A stretch of 63,323 bases of DNA. It comes from a virus. Made by a program: the position numbers and the translations under genes. Shown here piece after piece: positions 58,055 to 63,323 of this stretch. The stretch covers positions 1-63,323 of the IMG/VR virus record IMGVR_UViG_3300046459_000539; one strand, written 5' to 3'. The notes beneath the pieces are model-generated. The model was not told where the DNA came from and ran no database searches. It was given only the letters and a program-made list of their open reading frames with translations. Every line of letters starts with the position of its first letter. The first letter of the stretch is position 1.

Positions 58055-58327
58055 TCACATGACCCAGACCTCGGTGTCGCTCACGATCCTCAGCCGGCTC
58101 GCGTCCCCGCCGGCCTGCGCCAGGGCCACCTTCAGGACCTCCGGCCACACCTTCACCTCGGTACGGGTACGGCCGTTGCGCGAGTTTCGACGCACCGCGG
58201 CGGAGCGGTTCCTCGCCGACCGCGCCTTACTTCCAGCAGCCTCCGCGCGGTCCAACCGATGCCAGGCATCCGCGCCGTGGTGGATCACCCTGTCGAACGC
58301 GGAGGCACGGTCCTCGAAGTCGCCCAT
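58055..58327 (-). CDS. Small phage protein of unknown function
   Basis: 90 residues. Central basic region (SKARSARNRSAAVRRNSRNG), then a conserved-looking C-terminus (EVKVWPEVLKVALAQAGGD...LRIVSDTEVWVM) of a type recurring in small actinophage proteins. Flanked by array D and a terminator. Function unknown. Confidence 0.65.
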   Translation of the reverse strand: MGDFEDRASAFDRVIHHGADAWHRLDRAEAAGSKARSARNRSAAVRRNSRNGRTRTEVKVWPEVLKVALAQAGGDASRLRIVSDTEVWVM

Positions 58328-58358
58328 CCGAACATCTCCCTGCCTGTCAGCGGTACAA

Positions 58359-58403
58359 CAAGAGGGGCCGGCCTCGGTCTCCCGAGCATCCCGGCCCCTC
58401 TTG
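58359..58403 (-). terminator. Terminator after the 215-residue regulator gene
   Basis: CAAGAGGGGCCGG (58359-58371) pairs with CCGGCCCCTCTTG (58391-58403), 13 bp, followed on the minus strand by TTGTACC. Confidence 0.8.
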
Positions 58404-58455
58404 AATTACGTTCTTCCCCAATTCGGACGGCCGCGCGAGCGGCACGGTAATAAGG

Positions 58456-59103
58456 TCACCGCCTTACCACCGATCCCTCGCTCTCATCCAACCCCAGGTC
58501 CGCGCGCCGCAGCTTGGCGTACAGCTCCATCAGAGGCTGCGCCGGCATACCGCTTTCCGGCATCATCACGATCAAACGCATCTCTTGCGCACTGAGCCGC
58601 GGGTCCTTGTTCTCGAACGCGGTATTAAGGTACTCGCGCACCTTGGAGGGAGTGACGTCCTCCCAGTCGTCGCCTTCGAGCGCGGACTCGCGCCGGCGAA
58701 CCTCCTTGAAGAGGTCCTCGACCGCGAAGCTCAGCTTGCCCTTGTCCTGAAGCGCCTCGATCAGCTCGCGCTCCTCCTGGCCCTTCAGCAGCTCGTCCCG
58801 CTGCTGCAACGTGGCACGCAGGTAGTCACGGATCTCGGACGTCGTGAACAGGTTGCCCTGGTGGTCCTCGAACAGCTTGTAGAGCGCGACCTTTGCGGCC
58901 TCGGCCCGAGAGAACCACGGCGCGTTAAGCTCGTACCACTCAGCCTTGTGCTCCGGGCACAGAAGCAGATTCATCGCCCGCGAGCCGTTGATCATCACGT
59001 ATGTCGGCGCACCGGGGATCGGCTTGCCGCAGATGATCTCGCGGCCCGTCTCGTCATGGTCTTCGAGCCGGTTGCAATACCTCGCTCCTGGCTTCTCTGC
59101 CAC
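58456..59103 (-). CDS. Putative zinc-domain regulator
   Basis: 215 residues from GTG 59103 (AAGGAG 6 nt upstream); longer starts lie within array E and are rejected. N-terminal domain with Cys/His ligands (YCNRLEDHDETGREIICG ... LLCPEHKAE), then a long helical region. TSEIRDYLRATLQQ and TPSKVREYLNTAFE look like two related helix-turn-helix-like segments. Single-gene unit with its own repeat array and terminator, the layout of an autoregulated regulator; a candidate repressor for the element, by inference. Confidence 0.65.
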   Translation of the reverse strand: MAEKPGARYCNRLEDHDETGREIICGKPIPGAPTYVMINGSRAMNLLLCPEHKAEWYELNAPWFSRAEAAKVALYKLFEDHQGNLFTTSEIRDYLRATLQQRDELLKGQEERELIEALQDKGKLSFAVEDLFKEVRRRESALEGDDWEDVTPSKVREYLNTAFENKDPRLSAQEMRLIVMMPESGMPAQPLMELYAKLRRADLGLDESEGSVVRR

Positions 59104-59208
59104 GGCGAACTCCTTCCGTGCCGCATGTTGCCCAGCGGCGCATTTATCAAGCTGACCCGCTCTGGGCGGACCCACCACTACATGAGCGACGTCCGCAACT
59201 ATAAACCA

Positions 59209-59253
59209 CGAGTTGGTCAACTTGTGCGCCTACTTGTGCCACAAGTCAAAGCT
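59209..59253. promoter_or_regulatory. 12-bp repeat array E
   Basis: Units CAACTTGTGCGC (59218), CTACTTGTGCCA (59230) and CAAGTCAAAGCT (59242), preceded by a half-unit GAGTTGGT. Sits about 105 bp upstream of the GTG of the regulator gene. Confidence 0.65.
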
Positions 59254-59271
59254 AGCTGCATCACAAACCAC

Positions 59272-59523
59272 TCAAGCGTTCGATCTATCCGTTCGAACGC
59301 TCAGCACCGTCTCCCCCGTCAGGAGGTTGATCGACCACCGCAGTCGACCATCCTCAATGGCCTCCTCCAGGACCTCATCTGCCGCCAGGCCATACAGGTC
59401 CGGAATCGCACCTTCATGGGGAACGTCCTCCTTATCGCGCACGAACGGCCCCTGTCGACCGAACTCGACTGCCTTCAAGACCGGGATTGCCCCCGTGTCC
59501 CCCACCTCGGCCACCACACCCAT
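59272..59523 (-). CDS. Small hypothetical protein flanked by palindromes
   Basis: 83 residues from ATG 59523 (GGGGAG upstream). Acidic alpha/beta protein (MGVVAEVGDTGAIPVLKAVE). A CGTTCGAACG palindrome occurs 37 bp upstream of the start (59560-59569) and again within the 3' end (59290-59299), so it may be under control of a dimeric repressor. Family not recognised. Confidence 0.6.
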   Translation of the reverse strand: MGVVAEVGDTGAIPVLKAVEFGRQGPFVRDKEDVPHEGAIPDLYGLAADEVLEEAIEDGRLRWSINLLTGETVLSVRTDRSNA

Positions 59524-59924
59524 GGCGCACACTCCCCGAGACGCGAACGCCAGTTCAGACGTTCGAACGATGCTGCTACCCGCCGCAGGTGACCCCCCGG
59601 ACTGGATGGCTCCACATCTATCACCGCCACAAGTTGTTGACCATCTTGTGCCTCTTCTTGTGGATCAAGGCCAGAGTCGGCCAGCGATCACCCCGCGAAT
59701 AGGTGCGACCGCCGGTAACATGCCCCTGACGTGCAGATATGGCACGCAGCGTATTAATCCAGCCACCACACAGTGATCAAAGTGACGGTTGAGACCTCAA
59801 TAGGTTGTGGTGACGAGCGTCACACTTCAAGCAGCCGTTAACCCGTCGTTAACGCTCCGCCAGGCACGCATACCGACGAGTACGCGGCGCCTCACCTGCG
59901 ACTTCACGAGACCATCACATTGGT
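59524..59924. promoter_or_regulatory. 400-bp gene-free regulatory region
   Basis: Contains the CGTTCGAACG palindrome (59560-59569), array F (59630-59671), and the GTGACG-AG-CGTCAC palindrome (59810-59823) near TTGAGACCTCAA (59789-59800). Two CGTTAAC copies follow near 59840. No gene is supported. It looks like a control region between two early units. Confidence 0.5.
59630..59671. promoter_or_regulatory. 12-bp repeat array F
   Basis: Units CAAGTTGTTGAC (59630), CATCTTGTGCCT (59642) and CTTCTTGTGGAT (59654), then CAAG. The most divergent array. About 105 bp upstream of the gene starting at 59523, the same distance as array E to its gene. Confidence 0.6.
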
Positions 59925-60467
59925 CTAGTCCACGGCGCCTTCACGAAGGTTCACAGCGCCTCCACACGCTGCCCTGTAAGCCTCGATCACCTCAACGCAC
60001 GACGTCTCGCAAACGTCACCACGCAGCTTTCGGCCACGCATCGCCGACCTGGCCACACGATCCACCAAAGCGAGCGACTCTGTGCTGTTACGCCGCAAAC
60101 GCTCGTACTGGATGCGATCCGCCTCCGGGCCGAGAGCCTCCAGCAGCCGGCACAGCTCCGCCGGCACCCGCTCCGGATACCCACTCGGCGCCCACGCTCG
60201 CAGCGTCTGCAAGCCCCGGCCGACCCCATCGAGGTCTCCATATACGAGGGGAGCCTTAGCGCCGGCAGACAACGCACGCATCGCCGTCGCGACCACGTTC
60301 GCCACCTCGTAGTAGGGACTACCGAGCACGTCCCGCTCGAATCGAACGACGACCACATGCCCGACAGGCCAGCCATACGCGTCGCAGCGCACAGACGCGC
60401 CAGCAGCTCCCCCGCCTACGGGACCCACCGACGCATCGCACGCCCAGGTCGACGACCAGGTCCTCAT
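59925..60467 (-). CDS. RNase H-fold-like protein
   Basis: 180 residues from ATG 60467 (ATGA overlap). ACDASVGPVGGGAAGASV, EVANVVATAMRALS and VYGDLDGVGRGL place Asp, Glu and Asp as in RNase HI, with a further Asp near LVDRVAR. The spacing is compatible with a four-residue active site. It could be a nuclease removing RNA primers or an RNase H-fold DNA enzyme. The call is from pattern only. Confidence 0.5.
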   Translation of the reverse strand: MRTWSSTWACDASVGPVGGGAAGASVRCDAYGWPVGHVVVVRFERDVLGSPYYEVANVVATAMRALSAGAKAPLVYGDLDGVGRGLQTLRAWAPSGYPERVPAELCRLLEALGPEADRIQYERLRRNSTESLALVDRVARSAMRGRKLRGDVCETSCVEVIEAYRAACGGAVNLREGAVD

Positions 60468-60889
60468 GCAGCCTCGCCCGCCGCGGCCCGGATCGGTATC
60501 CACTGATGCCGGCCGAACCCCAAGTCCTGCTTCTCGTACTTCAGCAGCTCCGCCGCGACCTTCACCGCGGAAGTCCGCTCCTCAGCGCTGGCCTCGCCCC
60601 AACGCCGCACGACCATCGAGAGCCACGTCGCTACTGAGAAGCCGACAGCCGGCGAACCGATCAGCGCCAAGTGCTCCAGGACGAACTCGTACTGCGGTGC
60701 GAACACCTCAATCACGCAGCTCGGGCGTTCCACGTCGTCGACCACCACGGGCGTGCCACTCCCCCGCGTCTTCGACTGCACGTACCGCCACCGCTTCTCC
60801 TGGACAGCCGAAGCTGACGTCTTCAGGAGTTTCTCCGCGGCCAACTCGACCAGCACGCGGTCCTGTTCACTCTGCAACTCATCGCTCAT
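60464..60889 (-). CDS. Hypothetical protein
   Basis: 141 residues from ATG 60889; a further upstream start exists without an SD. Helical N-terminus (EQDRVLVELAAEKLLKT), and a C-terminal region with hydrophobic helices (FVLEHLALIGSPAVGFSVAT). Coupled to the RNase H-like gene by ATGA. Function unknown. Confidence 0.6.
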   Translation of the reverse strand: MSDELQSEQDRVLVELAAEKLLKTSASAVQEKRWRYVQSKTRGSGTPVVVDDVERPSCVIEVFAPQYEFVLEHLALIGSPAVGFSVATWLSMVVRRWGEASAEERTSAVKVAAELLKYEKQDLGFGRHQWIPIRAAAGEAA

Positions 60890-60982
60890 GCGCGGAACGT
60901 ACGTCGAGAGGCGCCGACTGCGCCTCAACTGCACTTACTCGCCCACGAAGATCGTGATCGAACTGTCACCAGACACACGAAA

Positions 60983-61004
60983 GCCCCGGAACGCGTTCCG
61001 GGGC
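60983..61004 (-). terminator. Hairpin after the lipoprotein gene
   Basis: GCCCCGGAACGCGTTCCGGGGC is a 22-bp perfect palindrome, here given as 60983-61004. It lies 15 bp after the lipoprotein stop. Confidence 0.75.
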
Positions 61005-61019
61005 CTCGCCTCTTTCCCT

Positions 61020-61487
61020 TCAGGAGCTGCTGGGCCCCTCCAGGCCGATCGCCTTCAGCTTCTTGTCGAGCGTCTGCGCCTTCTCGTACACGTCCCGGCG
61101 CCGCTCGGCCGCCGGCCCCTGCTTCGCATCGGCCTCTTCCATGATGGCGCCGGCTTCGTCTACGAGGCCCTGGTAGTACGGATCACTGCCCACCTCGGTC
61201 ACGATGGCCACCTGGACATCCCGCACGAAGTCCCTGATCCTCACCGCCGCGGCATCGCACTGCACCTCACTGAAGCAGGTGTTCACGTCATCGCCAGGGA
61301 GCAAGTCGTGGAGCGCCAGGGCCTCCTCGGTCGACTTCACCATGTCCCCCGGCTGCACCGACGGCCGGAGACTCGCTGCCGGCTTCGCTTCCGCCTTCGT
61401 CGCCGACTTTCCGCTGTCCCCACAGCCCGTCAGCCCGATCAATGCCCCACCCACGGCCACCGCAGCAGCCCATCTTCGGATCTTCAT
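61020..61487 (-). CDS. Lipoprotein
   Basis: 155 residues from ATG 61487. Signal peptide MKIRRWAAAVAVGGALIG followed by a lipobox LTGC (Cys about residue 22), then Ala/Lys-rich linker and a helical domain. It should be exported, lipid-anchored and face outward. Single-gene unit. Candidate superinfection-exclusion or surface-modifying protein expressed in lysogeny; function is inferred from location signals only. Confidence 0.8.
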   Translation of the reverse strand: MKIRRWAAAVAVGGALIGLTGCGDSGKSATKAEAKPAASLRPSVQPGDMVKSTEEALALHDLLPGDDVNTCFSEVQCDAAAVRIRDFVRDVQVAIVTEVGSDPYYQGLVDEAGAIMEEADAKQGPAAERRRDVYEKAQTLDKKLKAIGLEGPSSS

Positions 61488-62359
61488 GCGCGGAACCGTA
61501 GCGCCTGCCGACTTCGCCCAGGTCGCAACCCTTTTCGCCTGTGATGAACGCCACATGACGCTCCGTGCTGCCCAGTTCGATTGCCTCGCCGGCCGATGCT
61601 CTGAAAAGCTGCTCAGCGTGACCGGCTCGGGCACTTTCGTGGCTCTGCGTCTACGAAATCGCGATTCCCGCCCTAGTCACGGAAGGCTACTGTCCGACTT
61701 GCTCAACCTGGTGGCTATACGAGACATCAGGGGGCAGTAGCCGGCTTTGCCCGTTTAAGGGTGGGGGTGTCCGTTTCGCACCTTTGCACGCGCATGCATA
61801 TTATGCCGAGCGTCGCATACTATTCCATGCACGCGCACACGCCCGTTTCGCACCCTATGCCACATAGGCCGATGTTTGCCCGAAAAGGGTTACTCCCAAA
61901 TTCCCATTTGGGTACGCCCCGAGCTGGGGAAACCTCGCCGGGCCAACTGAGAAAGTGTCACTACTCGGCACGTCAACCCCTTTGCAGCACCTTTTTCTGC
62001 ATAAAGTCGATAGTCACGCACCGTAAACGGGTACTGTCAACCCAGGGTTGCGCGCCCGTGGGGCCACCCCCTGACAAACGGACCGTCAGATACGCAGAGA
62101 GTTACTCAACGTGTATATGTGCAGGTCACAGGCTTAGGGCCGGTCAACGTGCGCACTATACCAATGAGGCGTCAGCTACTTAGGCTTGCCTATGTCAGCA
62201 GTTACAGAGAGCCAGCATAGCGGAAAGTAGCGAAAGCACCTTTCTTGACTACCGAGCGTGCGCACGGCGCAGCATGGCACAACGTAGTCATTGCCTCACT
62301 GTGTGTATGGGGAGTGTGGGGAGAGTGCCGAACCCTTCCCCTTCCCCCCGGAATTCCCT
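61488..62359. other. Non-coding region, left part
   Basis: About 870 bp with AT-richer stretches. The longest frame (140 codons on +, 61761-62183) has no SD and no protein-like composition. CCGTTTCGCACC occurs twice (61771-61782, 61843-61854). An AGTCACGCACCG motif at 62012-62023 is found again at 62782-62793. No RNA gene identified. Confidence 0.5.
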
Positions 62360-62600
62360 ACAGGCGCCGCTGTGAGCCGCTAGGCGCCGCTGTGAGGCAG
62401 CGTGAGCCGCTACAGGCGCCGCTGTGAGCCCGTAGCCATAGTGAGGCAGCGTGAGCCGCTGTGAGCCGCTACAGGCGCCGCTAGGCAGCGTGCCGGACGT
62501 GAGCCGCTAGGCGCCGCTGTGAGCCGCCGTGAGGCATACCGAGCATGCGAGGGAGCGTGAGCCGTAGCGAGGCAGCGTGAGCCGCTGTGAGCCGTGCCTA
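62360..62600. repeat. Dense short-repeat block (GTGAGCC / AGGCGCCGCT)
   Basis: About 240 bp built from a few short words: ten copies of GTGAGCC, three of GTGAGGC and five of AGGCGCCGCT, in irregular tandem order. GGCGCC is itself palindromic. No reading frame is preserved across it. It may be an iteron-type origin, a packaging recognition site or a binding array for a nucleoid-type protein. Confidence 0.75.
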
Positions 62601-62856
62601 CGCCTTACGTGGTGCATGCCGTAGGGAGCATGCCGACCACTACGCACCCCCCGAATCTTTAGGGCCGCCGCCATGCCGAGCATGCCGACGAGCAACACGA
62701 GAAACGGACATAGCGGTGCATATACGGACACCGCAGTCGCCGGCGACCTCATGTCACGGAAAGTAGTCGCTAACTACTTTCAGTCACGCACCGCAGGTCA
62801 CATGGGGTGGCGAGCGCTACGCAGCACACGGACGCAAGCTAGTAAGCGGATTGGTG
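62601..62856. other. Non-coding region, right part
   Basis: Contains a perfect 9-bp inverted repeat GAAAGTAGT / ACTACTTTC (62759-62767, 62773-62781) with a 5-nt loop, and several GCATGCCG words. CTACGCACCCCC occurs at 62640-62651 and recurs at 62869-62880 within the promoter listed next. No gene is supported here. Confidence 0.5.
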
Positions 62857-62886
62857 TTGTGCTTACCGCTACGCACCCCCTAGAGT
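62857..62886 (+). promoter_or_regulatory. Putative sigma70-type promoter
   Basis: TTGTGC (62857-62862), 18-bp spacer, TAGAGT (62881-62886). Reads toward the rRNA-leader-like element and the 34-residue gene. The spacer contains CTACGCACCCCC, which is duplicated 230 bp upstream. Confidence 0.5.
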
Positions 62887-62996
62887 CTTCCTTGTCAGCA
62901 GGAAGGGGCACCGGAAACGGGGCCACGGAATGAGGGCAACGGAAGAAACCGCACGGAGGAAAGCTCGAAAGGGTTAGTACAAAGGAAGCGGCTGTT

Positions 62997-63015
62997 CCTT
63001 GAGAACTCAACAGTG
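62997..63015 (+). promoter_or_regulatory. rRNA-leader-like antitermination element
   Basis: CCTTGAGAACTCAACAGTG resembles the conserved sequence in actinobacterial rRNA leaders (compare TTTGAGAACTCAATAGTG-type sequences recalled from mycobacteria and Streptomyces), where it acts in antitermination and RNA processing. It lies about 105 nt after the predicted start of transcription. There is no rRNA gene in the window, so a borrowed antitermination or structured-RNA role is suggested. Confidence 0.55.
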
Positions 63016-63157
63016 GATATAGACGCACGGGAACGGTAACGACGTTTTCGCACGGGGATCGAGAGATCCTCACTATCGGCCGACGAGTCGATAGGGCGCG
63101 CATGCTACAGGGGTTAAGTCTGCCTACTGTCGCCGAACTCTTATAGGAGGGGCCCAA

Positions 63158-63262
63158 ATGCGCGTGACCGGACGTCCGTGGCTTTCACAGCATGGGGACA
63201 GACGGTCAGTGGAAACGTGGTGGCAAGAGCTAACACAGAGGTACCGCCACCGTTACCCGTAG
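63158..63262 (+). CDS. Tiny + strand protein (34 residues) with strong SD
   Basis: ATG 63158 with TAGGAGGGG 7 nt upstream, ending TAG 63262. Basic peptide with Trp pairs (MRVTGRPWLSQHGDRR ... TWWQELTQRYRHRYP). It is followed 16 bp later by a terminator hairpin. The strong SD and terminator argue that it is expressed from the promoter at 62857. Function unknown. Confidence 0.55.
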   Translation: MRVTGRPWLSQHGDRRSVETWWQELTQRYRHRYP

Positions 63263-63278
63263 CGTCACTCTCTCTCAT

Positions 63279-63302
63279 ACCGTGGCACTTATGTGTCACG
63301 GT
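63279..63302. terminator. Convergent terminator at the right edge
   Basis: ACCGTGGCAC (63279-63288) pairs with GTGTCACGGT (63293-63302), one mismatch, 4-nt loop. It would end the + strand tiny gene, and the minus-strand gene crossing the window ends stops in its loop (TTA at 63289-63291). Confidence 0.7.
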
Positions 63303-63323
63303 CGGGGGCGCCGTTCGTGGCGC
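63289..63323 (-). CDS. C-terminal part of the gene cut at base 1 (if the ends join)
   Basis: Read on the minus strand from 63323 in the frame set by bases 1-91, codons continue GATNGAPDRDT and stop at TAA (63289-63291). 35 + 91 bases give 126, an exact multiple of three. Without circularity this stretch is not a gene. Confidence 0.4.
   Translation of the reverse strand, partial: ATNGAPDRDT

Noticed and set aside
61761-62183. 140-codon + strand frame in the right non-coding region
   Set aside because: No SD, unusual Cys/His/Met-rich composition, codon use unlike the other genes.
62360-62600. CRISPR array
   Set aside because: The repeats are short words of 7-10 bp in irregular order without constant-length unique spacers, and no cas gene is present.
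63279-63323. Streptomyces linear-replicon telomere
   Set aside because: Only two simple hairpins are present and the usual dense series of terminal palindromes is absent. The hairpin is explained better as a convergent terminator with a gene running across the window ends.

Overview
The window reads as a high-GC actinobacterial temperate phage or phage-plasmid, most likely of Streptomyces. The evidence is the codon use, GTG/TTG starts with strong Shine-Dalgarno (SD) sites, and cargo genes of Streptomyces-type families (a DUF6087-like protein, a DUF6415-like protein, an XRE/TPR regulator paired with a small HATPase). It carries a full contractile-tail (myovirus) morphogenesis set. Almost everything is transcribed right to left (minus strand). 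The two window ends appear to belong together: the minus-strand gene cut at base 1 continues in frame into base 63323 and stops inside a convergent terminator hairpin at 63279-63302. The window may therefore be one complete circular or circularly permuted genome.

Layout in transcription order. (1) 61488-63323: about 1.7 kb that is mostly non-coding, with a dense GTGAGCC/AGGCGCCGCT repeat block, a promoter, an rRNA-leader-like element and one tiny + strand gene. (2) 57.9-61.5 kb: lipoprotein, RNase H-like protein and putative regulators. (3) 52.8-57.9 kb: tyrosine recombinase, DnaQ-like exonuclease, MazG-like hydrolase and many small overlapping genes. (4) 50.6-52.6 kb: terminase large subunit and a structural protein. 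(5) 44.4-50.5 kb: host-type cargo, namely a graspetide (omega-ester RiPP) cluster of precursor, ATP-grasp ligase and PIMT-like methyltransferase, with regulator genes and a GNAT, lodged between terminase and portal. (6) 36.5-44.3 kb: portal, scaffold, major capsid and connectors. The major capsid gene is split by a 287-nt group I intron. (7) 15.3-36.5 kb: SGNH-hydrolase fibre, CHAP fibre, tail terminator, sheath, tube, chaperones, tape measure with two murein hydrolase domains, CIS-tube-like adaptor, LysM protein, hub, spike, a gamma-PGA hydrolase fused to a gp25 wedge, baseplate J, tail protein I and fibres, followed by a holin candidate. (8) 0-14.8 kb: replication and recombination genes (winged-helix initiator, DnaC-like loader, DnaB-like helicase, primase, SNF2-type helicase, SSB-like protein, Pol I), a C5 DNA methyltransferase, an SpdB-like membrane protein and an orphan Phd antitoxin.

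Two layers of regulation are visible. Several gene blocks end in strong hairpins. Six non-structural promoter regions carry arrays of a 12-bp unit (about CAAsTTGTkGnn), which looks like an early-gene operator or iteron family not associated with the structural genes. Virion proteins carry four kinds of envelope-degrading domain (NlpC/P60, transglycosylase, CHAP, gamma-PGA hydrolase) plus an SGNH esterase. This points to penetration of a capsule-like or cell-wall-rich surface. No separate stand-alone endolysin was recognised.
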